Assembly: GCF_009725205.1 (NCBI RefSeq)
Contig: NZ_WNZY01000001.1
Location: 248,001-312,000, forward strand
Source of the DNA: Paenibacillus timonensis
Lineage (GTDB): Bacteria; Bacillota; Bacilli; Paenibacillales; Paenibacillaceae
DNA length: 64,000 nt
Reading direction: 5' to 3'
In this document: positions 9,150 through 17,699 of the stretch, piece by piece
How the letters are laid out: the number at the start of each line of letters is the position of its first letter
Numbering within the stretch: the stretch's first letter is position 1
Notes under the pieces: generated by a model
Seen by the model: only the letters and a program-made list of their open reading frames with translations
Database searches by the model: none
What the model was told of the DNA's origin: nothing
Program-made: the position numbers and the translations under genes

Positions 9150-9551
9150 ATGCAGCAGATTTATCCGCTTGGCGTCGACGCCTGTAAACCACACGTCGGC
9201 AAAACCGTTTGTGCGATCCTTCGAGACGGCCGCTATTATATCGGCACGATCACAGACGTGAACGAGAACGGGATCCAACTGAACGGGGGTTTCACTTCGG
9301 GAGCCAATGTTCTCTCCACCCAACCTGCCAAGGCCAAGAAGCAACTGCAGCAGTTGAAATCCAAAACCAAAGGCGCCAATAAGGCCGTCATCAAAGCCAA
9401 CGAGCAAGCTCAAACGAAGGCGTTGGGTTACGGGCCGGGCTATCCGGGTTATCCAGGCTATGGAGGCTATCCGGGTTATGGTTACGGCGCCTATGCATTT
9501 GATTGGGCGGCGCTTGCTTTACTGTTCCTGATCCCGTTTCTGTTTATTTAA
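9150..9551 (+). CDS. Small protein with SH3/LSM-like head, Gly-Tyr-Pro repeat and C-terminal membrane helix
   Basis: A protein of 133 residues that I cannot assign to a named family. Residues about 10-45 (VGKTVCAILRDGRYYIGTITDVNENGIQLNGG) look like a small beta-barrel of the Hfq/SH3 kind. A Lys/Gln/Ala-rich linker follows, then PGYPGYPGYGGYPGYGYGAY, then a hydrophobic tail (WAALALLFLIPFLFI) that ends the protein. Similar Gly/Tyr/Pro-rich tails occur in spore-coat and surface proteins of spore formers, so a spore or envelope role is possible but is inference. The start ATG 9150 follows GAGGGGAGG by nine bases; an upstream ATG at 9120 has no ribosome site. A terminator follows. Confidence 0.6.
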   Translation: MQQIYPLGVDACKPHVGKTVCAILRDGRYYIGTITDVNENGIQLNGGFTSGANVLSTQPAKAKKQLQQLKSKTKGANKAVIKANEQAQTKALGYGPGYPGYPGYGGYPGYGYGAYAFDWAALALLFLIPFLFI

Positions 9552-9578
9552 AGAAGCTTGTGTGGTCATGCGGCCATC

Positions 9579-9617
9579 AGAGTCAATTTCGTTCTGGCGA
9601 AATTCGGCTCTTTTTTT
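9579..9617 (+). terminator. Rho-independent terminator
   Basis: AGAG, AATTTCG and their complements CGAAATT and CTCT form a hairpin with a short loop, followed by seven T residues. Confidence 0.8.
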
Positions 9618-9640
9618 ATGCGATAAAGGGTAGAAAACGC

Positions 9641-9694
9641 TTCAAAAATGGGCTTTCCGTTGTATAATGAACATAGTTGTAGACAAGTAGACAA
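9641..9694 (+). promoter_or_regulatory. Promoter with overlapping operator-like repeats before the GH94 gene
   Basis: TTCAAA (9641-9646), a 16-bp spacer and TATAAT (9663-9668) form a promoter. An imperfect cre-like sequence (AGAAAACGCTTCAA) overlaps the -35. Just after the expected start point GTAGACAA occurs twice in tandem (9679-9686 and 9687-9694), and TTGTAGACAA is nearly palindromic, as in GntR or LacI operators. This suggests sugar-responsive repression. Confidence 0.5.
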
Positions 9695-9719
9695 GATTAT
9701 GCGGAAAAGAGGTTGAACC

Positions 9720-12092
9720 ATGTTCAGAGCCACGGAGGACCAGGAATTCTACGAGTTGCTGAGCCCTACGCTCCTGCCCAAGGCGTCGGGATTCCTATGG
9801 AACGAAACGATGATGATTCACATGAACTGCCGCGGATATGCGGTAGCCCAGTTTATGCAACCGGAACCGGCGAAGTATTCGCATGCGCCGAATCTGGAAG
9901 CGAAGACGTTCATGCAGCCGGAACAACCCTACTATGCGCACCACCCGGGTCGTTTCGTGTTTGTGAAGGACGAGGAGAACGAAAGCGTGTTTTCGGCACC
10001 CTACGAACCCGTGCGGGTAAAGACCGACAGCTACTCTTTTGCGCTCGGCCAGAGCCGGATCGTCTGGAAGGTGGAGCATCAAGGTGTGTTGGTTGAAATG
10101 AGCCTCAGCTTACCGAAGGAAGATCCTCTGGAGCTCTGGCGTGTCAAGGTGACGAACGTGTCGCAGCAAGCACGGAAGCTGAGCGTCTATCCTTACTTTA
10201 CCGTGGGTTATATGTCTTGGATGAACCAATCCGGCGAATACCTTGAGGACCTGCGGGCGATCGTCTGCTCTTCGGTGACGCCTTATCAGAAATATCAGGA
10301 CTACGATAAAATCAAAAATTTCCGCGACAAAACCTTCCTGATCGCAGAGCACTCGCCGGTTGCCTGGGAGGTAAACCAGGAGGCGTTCGAAGGCGAAGGG
10401 GGGATTACCCGTCCTTCTGCTTTGGAGCAATCCGAGCTGGCGAAGGGAGACGCGCGGTACGAAACACCGGTCGCGGTCATGCAATACCGGATGGAGCTGG
10501 AAGCTGGCGAATCTCGGGAATACCGCTTCCTGTTCGGACCGGCCCGGGATGAGCGGGAAATTGCGCAGATCCGGGAGGCGTATTTCGGGTCGGGAGAAGA
10601 TGGGTTCTCGGCGGCAGAACGCGAATACGATCGATATATCCGGGAAGGCCGAGGTTGCATGACGATCTCAACGCCGGACAAGGATCTCGATCTGTTCGTC
10701 AATCGCTGGCTGCCGCGGCAGATTTATTACCACGGGCAAACGAACCGTTTGACCACCGATCCGCAAACCCGCAATTATTTGCAGGATCACATGGGCATGA
10801 GTTACCTCAAGCCGCAGGTGGCGCGGGCTTCGTTCCTGACGGCGCTCAGCCAGCAAAAGGCGAACGGCGCTATGCCAGACGGCATTGTCCTGCACCCGGA
10901 CGCCGAGCTGAAATACATTAACCAGGTTCCGCATACGGACCATTGCGTCTGGCTGCCAATTTGCCTGAGCACGTATTTGGACGAAACGGGAGACTACTCC
11001 ATTCTGGAGGAGAAGGTGGCTTATGCCGACAGCGGGGAGACCGAGCCCGTTTATGCTCATATTGACAAAGCCATGCGCTGGCTGATGAATGACCGGGATG
11101 AGCGCGGGCTGAACTACATTAACCAGGGTGACTGGTGCGACCCGATGAACATGGTCGGCTACAAAGGCAAAGGCGTGTCCGGCTGGTTGACCATCGCCAC
11201 GGCCTACGCATTCCAAGTGTGGGCTGACATTTGCAACAACAGCGGGCGGCCGGAGGTCGCGCGGGAATACCGGGCGTCTGCGGAGGAGACAAACGCAGCG
11301 GTTAACCGCTACCTGTGGGATGGAGAGTGGTATGCTCGGGGCATCACGGACGATAACGTCGTATTTGGGATCAGCAAGGACCAAGAGGGTCGGATCTTTA
11401 TCAACCCGCAGGGTTGGTCGATGTTGAGCGGCGCGGCCGATGACGAGAAGCGCGAGAAGCTGATGCAGGCGGTGCGCGAGCAGCTGGAGACGCCGTATGG
11501 CGTGGAGAAGCTCGCCCCTTCCTACACGGCGATGCGCGAAGACGTCGGCCGGGTGACGCAGAAGCACCCGGGCTCGGCGGAGAACGGCGCGGTATACAAC
11601 CATGCCGCCGCTTTCTACATTTACGCGCTGTACGCCGTGGGCGAGCAGGAGGACGCGTTCCGGTTGCTGCGCAAAATGCTGCCCGGCCCAGATGTAGAGG
11701 ACATCGTGCAACGGGGACAATTGCCCGTGTTCATCCCGAACTACTACCGGGGCGCTTATCGCCAGTTCCCGCGTACGGCGGGGCGTTCCAGCCATCTGTT
11801 CAACACGGGGACGGTGCCATGGGTTTATCGTTGCCTGATCGACGGGCTCTTTGGCGTGCAGGGTACGAAGGACGGCATCCGCGTGAATCCGCAGTTGCCG
11901 AGCCATTGGAACGAGGCGACGGTCACGCGCGAGTTCCGGGGCGCTACGCTGCATGTCGAGATCCAGCGCGATGCATCCGCGTCGCAGACGGAAGTGTACG
12001 CGGAAGGCGAGCTGCTGCCAGATGGCGTGCTGCGGAACGTGCAGCAGGGTAAGACTTACCGAGTGCAGGTGAAGCTCTCGTCCGGGGCCTAA
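9720..12092 (+). CDS. Glycoside hydrolase family 94 (glycosyltransferase 36) phosphorylase-like enzyme
   Basis: A protein of 790 residues, close to the usual 800 for cellobiose, chitobiose or cellodextrin phosphorylases. It has an N-terminal beta-sandwich (residues 1-300), then an (alpha/alpha)6 barrel. Recognisable parts are YLQDHMGMSYLKPQVARA and QGDWCDPMNMVG, where the first Asp after Gly aligns with the catalytic acid of the family's DWND motif, and the C-terminal SSHLFNTGTVPWVYRCLIDG, near phosphate-binding residues. There is no signal peptide, so it acts on imported disaccharide or oligosaccharide, splitting it with phosphate. The specificity is unknown. GDWCDP in place of the common DWNDC is a deviation. 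It is convergent with the esterase gene. Confidence 0.85.
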   Translation: MFRATEDQEFYELLSPTLLPKASGFLWNETMMIHMNCRGYAVAQFMQPEPAKYSHAPNLEAKTFMQPEQPYYAHHPGRFVFVKDEENESVFSAPYEPVRVKTDSYSFALGQSRIVWKVEHQGVLVEMSLSLPKEDPLELWRVKVTNVSQQARKLSVYPYFTVGYMSWMNQSGEYLEDLRAIVCSSVTPYQKYQDYDKIKNFRDKTFLIAEHSPVAWEVNQEAFEGEGGITRPSALEQSELAKGDARYETPVAVMQYRMELEAGESREYRFLFGPARDEREIAQIREAYFGSGEDGFSAAEREYDRYIREGRGCMTISTPDKDLDLFVNRWLPRQIYYHGQTNRLTTDPQTRNYLQDHMGMSYLKPQVARASFLTALSQQKANGAMPDGIVLHPDAELKYINQVPHTDHCVWLPICLSTYLDETGDYSILEEKVAYADSGETEPVYAHIDKAMRWLMNDRDERGLNYINQGDWCDPMNMVGYKGKGVSGWLTIATAYAFQVWADICNNSGRPEVAREYRASAEETNAAVNRYLWDGEWYARGITDDNVVFGISKDQEGRIFINPQGWSMLSGAADDEKREKLMQAVREQLETPYGVEKLAPSYTAMREDVGRVTQKHPGSAENGAVYNHAAAFYIYALYAVGEQEDAFRLLRKMLPGPDVEDIVQRGQLPVFIPNYYRGAYRQFPRTAGRSSHLFNTGTVPWVYRCLIDGLFGVQGTKDGIRVNPQLPSHWNEATVTREFRGATLHVEIQRDASASQTEVYAEGELLPDGVLRNVQQGKTYRVQVKLSSGA

Positions 12093-12112
12093 TCGCGTTC
12101 CGAAATAGCAAC

Positions 12113-12157
12113 AAGCGCAAGTGCCAGGGAAGGGGTCCCTAGCGCTTGCGCTTTTTT
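12113..12157. terminator. Bidirectional terminator between convergent carbohydrate genes
   Basis: AAGCGCAAG pairs with CTTGCGCTT through an extended stem closed around AGGGA-AGGGG-TCCCT, followed by seven T residues on the plus strand. Confidence 0.85.
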
Positions 12158-14023
12158 TCATGCTTCAGTTTCAGTTGTAAACGGGAACGCAGGTAACCCC
12201 TCGCGGTTAACCAAATTCGCTTTGGCCGGGTTGTTGCTCCAGGCGTACCGTACATGGATCGGCGGTTTGACCTGCTCATGCCGCACGACCACGGTATCTC
12301 CGTCGATAACGGCCTGCGCCGGTACGAACGCCCCGTCGGGTCCGCAGACGCTGAATCCCTGCAGCGCGTTCCCACCCCGCGGGGTCAATCCGCCGCCGAC
12401 CTCGGTAAAATGCAGCCGCAGCGCATCTCCCTGACGCTCCATCCGCACGAATATCGGCCCGCTGGCTACCAGCTCCGTTTCCCCGTAGGCGAGCCTACGA
12501 GCGCAGAGGGCCAACCGCTGGCCAAGTGACTTTTTGTCCTGCGGGTGCAGGTCGTTGTATTCGCCGAGGTCGATCGCCGTAGCCAACGCGGTGCGAGGAA
12601 CGGCCAAGCCTTTACGCTGCTCCTCACGCAGTTCCGCCCAGTCCGTGTATGGATCGCCTTCGGGTCCAAAGTTGGCCAGTTGGACGGCGATCACCGGGAA
12701 CTCGTCGATCCCCCAGGCTTCGCGCCAGTCCCGCACCATGTCCCGGAACAGTTCAGCGTATCCTGCAGGCCGGCCCGTGTTGGACTCGCCTTGATACCAC
12801 AGCACCCCGGCGATGGGGAACCGCCGCAGCGGCGCGATCATGCCGTTGAAATTGCCGGCCGGCATGTAGTGGAAGAACGTCTGCGGTTCCAGCGCCTCCG
12901 TTACCGCACCCACGCGGTACCTCCACGATCCGCGCAGGTCCAGCTCCTGACCGCCGGCCTTGAGCTTGTAGGGCATATCATGGACGAACGACCCCGTGTT
13001 ATGCGTTGTGATGACTCTTACAGCAAGGGTGTTTTTCCCCGGTTTTAACACGCCCTGCGGCACGTTATACCGTCTCGGCGGGTACATGTACCCCGTGTTC
13101 CCGACGAGCACCCCGTTTACGTACGAATCGTCCGCATCCACGATGGTGCCGAGCGCAAGCTGCGCTTCGCCTTCCGTCATCGCCACCGGCACATCGATCT
13201 CCTTACGGAACCAGACCGCCCCGCGAACGGACTCCAAGTCGCTGCCTGCCCAAGAACCCGGTACCTCGAACTCGCTCCACCGGGTAGCGTCCCAATCCGC
13301 TAGATGCCATCCCTCGCGCAAACCAGCGTCCGCCTCGTTCAGCTTTGCGTACCACTGCCCGTTTCGATCCTCGTCCCTTTGCTTAGTCGCCCGTACATAG
13401 GCGTCATCCTTGCATTGCTCCAGCGTCGCCTCGTAACCGCCGATCTTCCTTAGGGTCGGCTCCGATATCCATGCTTCGATCGGCGTGCCGCCTACCGCCG
13501 TTTGAATGAGACCGATCGGCACGCCGTAGCGTTCGTAGATCTCTTTGGCAAAGAAGAAGCCTGCGGCGCTAAACCCAAGCAGTCCCTCCGGATTGGCCGT
13601 TACCCATGCGCCGCCGTCCAGATCCTCCTGCGGACCGTGAAAGTCGTAGCTCTGCGGCACTGCAAACTGGCGGATCATGGGCAAATCCAGGTCCCGGATT
13701 TCTTCCGCGAGCCGATCCAGTGTCCGTCGCACCGGCAGCTCCATATTGGATTGGCCCGCTAGTACCCACACGTCCCCGACCAGCACATCGCGAAGGACGA
13801 GCTTCTCCTCGCCGGCGGTGATCACGAGCTCATCGGGTCCGCCTGGGGCAAGTTCTTCGAGCTGCACCTCCCAGTTGCCGCCGGGATCCGCATCGGTGCA
13901 GGTGGTCACCCCACGGAAGACGATCTGTACCGTCTGTCCACCCCCGCTGCATTGTCCTCGGAGAATAACCCTTGCATCTCGCTGCAATACCATGCCGTCG
14001 CTATAAATACCGGATAGTTTCAT
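12158..14023 (-). CDS. Sialate O-acetylesterase-like (SASA family) carbohydrate esterase
   Basis: A protein of 621 residues without a signal peptide. The SGNH-type serine sits in GDVWVLAGQSNMELP near residue 105. A second family block is GVLWYQGESNTGRP around residue 405, and the C-terminal Asp/His region is DLGEYNDLHPQDKKSLGQRLA. A jelly-roll segment is inserted in the middle (about residues 240-345). Relatives remove acetyl groups from sialic acid or from plant xylan and other polysaccharides. Cytoplasmic location and convergence with the GH94 gene suggest both process imported oligosaccharides. The start ATG 14023 follows AGGGGAT by eight bases. Confidence 0.85.
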   Translation of the reverse strand: MKLSGIYSDGMVLQRDARVILRGQCSGGGQTVQIVFRGVTTCTDADPGGNWEVQLEELAPGGPDELVITAGEEKLVLRDVLVGDVWVLAGQSNMELPVRRTLDRLAEEIRDLDLPMIRQFAVPQSYDFHGPQEDLDGGAWVTANPEGLLGFSAAGFFFAKEIYERYGVPIGLIQTAVGGTPIEAWISEPTLRKIGGYEATLEQCKDDAYVRATKQRDEDRNGQWYAKLNEADAGLREGWHLADWDATRWSEFEVPGSWAGSDLESVRGAVWFRKEIDVPVAMTEGEAQLALGTIVDADDSYVNGVLVGNTGYMYPPRRYNVPQGVLKPGKNTLAVRVITTHNTGSFVHDMPYKLKAGGQELDLRGSWRYRVGAVTEALEPQTFFHYMPAGNFNGMIAPLRRFPIAGVLWYQGESNTGRPAGYAELFRDMVRDWREAWGIDEFPVIAVQLANFGPEGDPYTDWAELREEQRKGLAVPRTALATAIDLGEYNDLHPQDKKSLGQRLALCARRLAYGETELVASGPIFVRMERQGDALRLHFTEVGGGLTPRGGNALQGFSVCGPDGAFVPAQAVIDGDTVVVRHEQVKPPIHVRYAWSNNPAKANLVNREGLPAFPFTTETEA

Positions 14024-14131
14024 GGGCGCTCATCCCCTTATCGTCAAGTATCTCTTCTTTATCATACCTAGGGATTGCCCGTTCGGACTAGCTGCTTATG
14101 AAAGCCTTTCCCTCCGAAATGTTAGATGCGG

Positions 14132-14827
14132 CTAAGCCACATCTATCTGGTCAATATTACGGAAGCTGAGGTAAGTGATGAGAATCCCCAACACCGACAG
14201 AGACAGCGGAATCGCAATGATGGAACTGAGACTGAAGCCGAGATTGCCGGAGCATACGATCAGGACGATGACAATCGACGATACAATCGTGGCGGGAACG
14301 GACTTGTTTCTCAGGCCGATGACCAGCGGCAATAAGCACATACCGGCAGCCCCGAAGGCTTGCATCAGCACGTTGAGGCCATGGTTGAGGAGCATATCCG
14401 TTTGCAGCGGATCAGACAAATAACCTGTGATTGAATTGATCCCGATAAAGATAGCGTCAACCAGAAGATTCGCTATCATCACATTGGCAAAGGTCCAAAC
14501 AAACACCATCGCCAGCTTAGCGAAAATCAACTTTTTGCGGTTAACGGGATAGGCAAACAACAGAGCAATCGTCTTGTCTTTGAATTCACTGATTATGAGC
14601 TTCGATAAGAGCACGGAGGCGTAAACGATGAAGGTGGCCCGAACGAGCAGATCAATCATGGACAGCAATTCGGCTTGACTCCGAAACGAAGGATCTTCGA
14701 CATTCATGGGGTCAGCAAAATAAATGACCGCCACGGATCCGGCAATGCACAGGTAGGCGATGAGCGCCCCCCAAAGGTAGCTGGTTAGGCGGCCCTTTTT
14801 GAGTTCCAGTTTAATAAGTTGAAGCAT
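14132..14827 (-). CDS. ABC-2 type transporter permease
   Basis: A membrane protein of 231 residues with about six hydrophobic segments. An N-terminal MLQLIKLELKKGRLTSYLWGALIAYL opening is typical of lantibiotic-immunity and bacitracin-type permeases (LanE/G, BcrB). It should form a transporter with the ATPase encoded just upstream; the genes overlap by 17 bases. I chose ATG 14827 with a clear AGGAGGGGA site; longer frames run into the ATPase gene without a ribosome site. Likely role: removal of, or protection from, cell-envelope antimicrobial peptides, inferred from the linked two-component system. Confidence 0.85.
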   Translation of the reverse strand: MLQLIKLELKKGRLTSYLWGALIAYLCIAGSVAVIYFADPMNVEDPSFRSQAELLSMIDLLVRATFIVYASVLLSKLIISEFKDKTIALLFAYPVNRKKLIFAKLAMVFVWTFANVMIANLLVDAIFIGINSITGYLSDPLQTDMLLNHGLNVLMQAFGAAGMCLLPLVIGLRNKSVPATIVSSIVIVLIVCSGNLGFSLSSIIAIPLSLSVLGILITYLSFRNIDQIDVA

Positions 14828-15743
14828 GGCTTTCCCCTCCTTTGAGCATCTCGAAGAAATACTCCTCCAGGCTGTGATGCTTACGGTTGATCGATTGAAT
14901 CGGCACATCGTTGGCAATAAGCCCTTTGGTCAACGCCTCTTGGGACAGCTTCGGATCATAGATGCGGATGAGGTTGTCTCCGATTTGCTTGAAATTCTCA
15001 ACACCCAACGTATCCACGAGAACAAAGGCGGCCAGATTCACGTTCGAGGTCACGATTTCCACGTATTCAGTCGTGGAAGCATGCACGGATTCCATAGAGA
15101 CTTCGCGAAGCAATCTCCCCCCGTCGATGACGCCGATGGTGTCCGCCACTTGTTCGATTTCCCCAAGCAAATGGCTGGAAATGAGTAACGCGATTCCCCA
15201 ATCGTCACGCAGCCGACGAAATAATTGGCGCATCAGCTGAATGCCTTCAGGATCTAGACCATTGATCGGTTCATCCAGGAGCAGCAGCTCCGGCCGGGTA
15301 GAGATGGCCCGCGCGATCCCGAGCCGCTGCTTCATTCCGAGAGAGAACTGTTTGACCGGCTTATCCTGGGTGCCGATCAACTGCACCATCTCCAGTGCCT
15401 CGCGAATGGCGTCTTTCTTGTAGTAACCCATATACTCGGCATGCAACTCCAAATTTTGCTCTGCCGTCAGCTTCTCGTAGAACACCGGCGTTTCAATCAA
15501 ATGGCCGATGCGCTTCAGATGCTCTGTTGCCCCAGGTAGGAGCTTCTCCCCGAATAGCTCAATTTCGCCGCCGGTGGGTCTGACTAACCCCAGTAACATC
15601 TTCATGACGGTTGATTTGCCGGCCCCGTTAGGTCCGAGAAATCCGTAGATCTCGCCCCGGCGCAGGGTCATATTTACGCCGGAAACCACTTCCGTCGTTC
15701 CGTAGCTTTTGATAAGTTGGTGCGTTCTTACGATTTCATTCAT
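14811..15743 (-). CDS. ABC transporter ATPase, BcrA/lantibiotic-immunity type
   Basis: A protein of 310 residues. Walker A is GPNGAGKST (about residues 38-46), the signature is FSLGMKQRLGIARA and Walker B is LLLLDEPINGLDP, followed by the H-loop ISSHLL. The C-terminal extension of about 85 residues is typical of BcrA, NatA and LanF ATPases. It powers the permease encoded downstream. The gene follows the kinase gene of the same strand after a 110-bp gap holding 11-bp-phased direct repeats. Expression under the adjacent response regulator is therefore likely. Confidence 0.92.
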   Translation of the reverse strand: MNEIVRTHQLIKSYGTTEVVSGVNMTLRRGEIYGFLGPNGAGKSTVMKMLLGLVRPTGGEIELFGEKLLPGATEHLKRIGHLIETPVFYEKLTAEQNLELHAEYMGYYKKDAIREALEMVQLIGTQDKPVKQFSLGMKQRLGIARAISTRPELLLLDEPINGLDPEGIQLMRQLFRRLRDDWGIALLISSHLLGEIEQVADTIGVIDGGRLLREVSMESVHASTTEYVEIVTSNVNLAAFVLVDTLGVENFKQIGDNLIRIYDPKLSQEALTKGLIANDVPIQSINRKHHSLEEYFFEMLKGGESHASTY

Positions 15744-15815
15744 GGTCTCACTCCCCTTGTTTCTTTACCCTTACCTTTAGCGTAATCGGGGAAACTCTCT
15801 TTTCTATGTCATAGA

Positions 15816-15833
15816 TCTTACTTATTTCTTACT
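15816..15833 (-). promoter_or_regulatory. Candidate response-regulator site, AGTAAGA direct repeat at 11 bp
   Basis: Read on the minus strand, AGTAAGA occurs twice with a 4-base gap, an 11-bp period. It lies between the kinase stop and the ABC ATPase start. OmpR/PhoB-type regulators bind such phased direct repeats. Confidence 0.5.
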
Positions 15834-15853
15834 TCGGAACAATCGTTCCTCCC

Positions 15854-16810
15854 TCAAGCCCGCTTCGATCGAGGGAGGGTGACGGTAAAGCAGGTACGTA
15901 CACCCGGCGTGCTCTCCAGCTTGAGGGTCCCATTCAATCGCTCGGCAAGCCGCTTGGCGATGGTTAGGCCGAGCCCGCTGCCTTGCATCTTCCGGTTGCG
16001 CGAGTCTTCCATGGTATACATCCGCTCGAACACCCGAGCTTGTTCGGTTCTTGAGATGCCACGCCCTCGATCGATCACTTGGAGGGTGACGTGGTTCTCC
16101 GAAGATCGAAGCGATAACCCTAAATAGCGTCCCTCCGCTCCGTATCGCATCGCGTTAGACAGCAAGTTGTCCAGTATACGGGATAACGCTTCTTCATTGG
16201 CATACACCCATACGGGGCTCTCAGGCAAATCGATATCGACCTGAAATCCTTGCTCAGAGAGAAGGTCGAAATAAGCTAGGATTCGCTGACGACTGATCTC
16301 TCCTGCATCGATCACCGACAGGGGGAGATCCAAATCGCCCGATTCCAGCCTGGCTAAATCGAAGAAAGTGTTGATGAGCTCATGGACCTGAGCCGTTTTC
16401 TTATGGATCTCCCCAAGCATCCTCCGGCGTTCTTCCTCCGGCAGGTCCGTCTGCTGAGAGAGCATTTCGGCATAACCCATGATGACGGTCAGCGGCGTCT
16501 TTAAATCATGCGAGACGTTGGATAACATCATGCGCATCGCCCGCTCCATGCCGGCATAATCCGTGGCCGATTGACCTGCTCGGTCAAGCAGGCCATTGAT
16601 CGTTTGCAACAATTCCCGCAGTTCGGGAAGGGGAGTTAGGGTAAGAATTCGTTCCTGCGTTATGGGATGCCGGGGATCGATGAAGGGCATGAGCTTACGG
16701 TTGATGTAAGTAATCTCCTTTCGAAGCGCAAGGTTTGTCCTATGTTGATTGAGGTATAATATCGCCAGCACGGCGATGGGGATGAACAGCAACCACCCGT
16801 AATCCGTCAT
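15854..16810 (-). CDS. Sensor histidine kinase with one N-terminal membrane helix
   Basis: A protein of 318 residues. A single hydrophobic helix (about residues 4-22) precedes the kinase core and there is no extracellular domain. The H-box is NVSHDLKTPLTVIMGYAE with the phospho-acceptor His near residue 100, the N-box is DNLLSNAMRYG, and the G-boxes are DRGRGIS and GSGLGLTIAK. Short kinases of this kind often sense envelope damage through a partner transporter rather than by themselves. The start ATG 16810 abuts the regulator's stop, so the two are coupled. The cognate ABC genes lie downstream. Confidence 0.92.
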   Translation of the reverse strand: MTDYGWLLFIPIAVLAILYLNQHRTNLALRKEITYINRKLMPFIDPRHPITQERILTLTPLPELRELLQTINGLLDRAGQSATDYAGMERAMRMMLSNVSHDLKTPLTVIMGYAEMLSQQTDLPEEERRRMLGEIHKKTAQVHELINTFFDLARLESGDLDLPLSVIDAGEISRQRILAYFDLLSEQGFQVDIDLPESPVWVYANEEALSRILDNLLSNAMRYGAEGRYLGLSLRSSENHVTLQVIDRGRGISRTEQARVFERMYTMEDSRNRKMQGSGLGLTIAKRLAERLNGTLKLESTPGVRTCFTVTLPRSKRA

Positions 16811-17518
16811 TCACCCTTCCCCCAGTCGGTACCCAATTCCCCAAAGCGTTCGAATATACCGGGGATTTGACGGATCGTCTTCGATCTTCTCTCGCAGCCT
16901 TCTCATATGTACGTTAATGACGTTATCATCATTGAAATATTCCTCGTTCCAAACCAGTTGATAGAGCATGGCCTTGGTGTATACCCGTGTCGGATGCTGA
17001 AGGAACAGCTTCAGAATATGAAACTCTTTTGACGTCAGCAAGATCTCCTTGCCTCGCTTGGTGACCGTAAAATTGCCGGGGTCGACCGTCAAGTCGCCGA
17101 CGGACAATAACTTAAGGTCCGATGCCTGCCCGGCGTCATCCGGGTTCGAATATAACGTTGCCCGTCGGATGGAGGCTTGCACGCGGGCAGCCAACTCGAT
17201 GAGCGAGAAAGGTTTAGCGATATAATCATCGGCACCTAGCCGCAGACCCAGTGCCTTCTCGACTTCGTTGTCCTTCGCGGACAAGATCAGAATGGGGATG
17301 CTGCTCTCTTTTCGAATATGCTCTAGGATGTCGAGACCGCTCCGTTTAGGCAACATGAGATCCAGTAAAACCAGATCATAGCTCGCGGATGCGAATTGAC
17401 GGAGCGCTTCCTCGCCATCCTGAGCCAAGGTGATCTTATAGCCCTCTTTGGACAGGTAATCCTTGACCATCGCGCTGATGGCTGGATCGTCTTCAATCAT
17501 TAGTAGATGGCCTTCCAT
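16811..17518 (-). CDS. OmpR-family response regulator
   Basis: A protein of 235 residues. The receiver domain has the acidic pair in IEDDPA, the phospho-acceptor Asp in YDLVLLDLMLPKRSGLDIL (about residue 53), and the Lys in ADDYIAKPFS. The C-terminal winged helix (LTSKEFHILKLFLQHP to HMRRLREKIEDDPSNPRYIRTLWGIGYRL) binds DNA. Its gene heads the operon with the kinase and is followed by ABC genes; vanY-vanZ-like genes lie divergently upstream. Likely targets are its own operon, the ABC genes and possibly vanY. Confidence 0.95.
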   Translation of the reverse strand: MEGHLLMIEDDPAISAMVKDYLSKEGYKITLAQDGEEALRQFASASYDLVLLDLMLPKRSGLDILEHIRKESSIPILILSAKDNEVEKALGLRLGADDYIAKPFSLIELAARVQASIRRATLYSNPDDAGQASDLKLLSVGDLTVDPGNFTVTKRGKEILLTSKEFHILKLFLQHPTRVYTKAMLYQLVWNEEYFNDDNVINVHMRRLREKIEDDPSNPRYIRTLWGIGYRLGEG

Positions 17519-17550
17519 GATTTCGCCTCTCCTCTTGGAATTTACCCCCT

Positions 17551-17579
17551 ATTCTAAGCTAGGAGATGTTATTCCACAA
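17551..17579 (-). promoter_or_regulatory. Promoter of the response regulator/kinase operon
   Basis: On the minus strand TTGTGG is separated by 17 bases from TAGAAT, which ends about 32 bases before the start codon. Confidence 0.5.
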
Positions 17580-17614
17580 GCAAAGTTCGTGTGCACGGGA
17601 TACGAGTATGCGAT

Positions 17615-17681
17615 TTAAGAAAAACTTTATTTTTTACCCCCAATCTTCTTAAACAATGTGACCTATGCTAAAGAGGAAGAA
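17615..17681 (+). promoter_or_regulatory. 67-bp promoter block before vanY-like gene, shared with 53086-53152
   Basis: This block aligns without gaps to 53086-53152, with 47 of 67 positions identical by my count. It starts with the identical TTAAGAAAAA, keeps TTTA and CCC, and ends with TATGCT (17664-17669) and AAGAGNAAGAA. TATGCT is a good -10 position; no -35 is evident at 17 bases, as expected for an activator-dependent promoter. Confidence 0.6.
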
Positions 17682-17699
17682 AAGCTAGGAGGTACCCAA

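Noticed and set aside
10668..12161. A 497-codon open frame opposite the GH94 gene.
   Set aside because: It lies antisense to a clear enzyme gene, has no ribosome site and its translation has the odd composition expected of a shadow of GC-rich codons.
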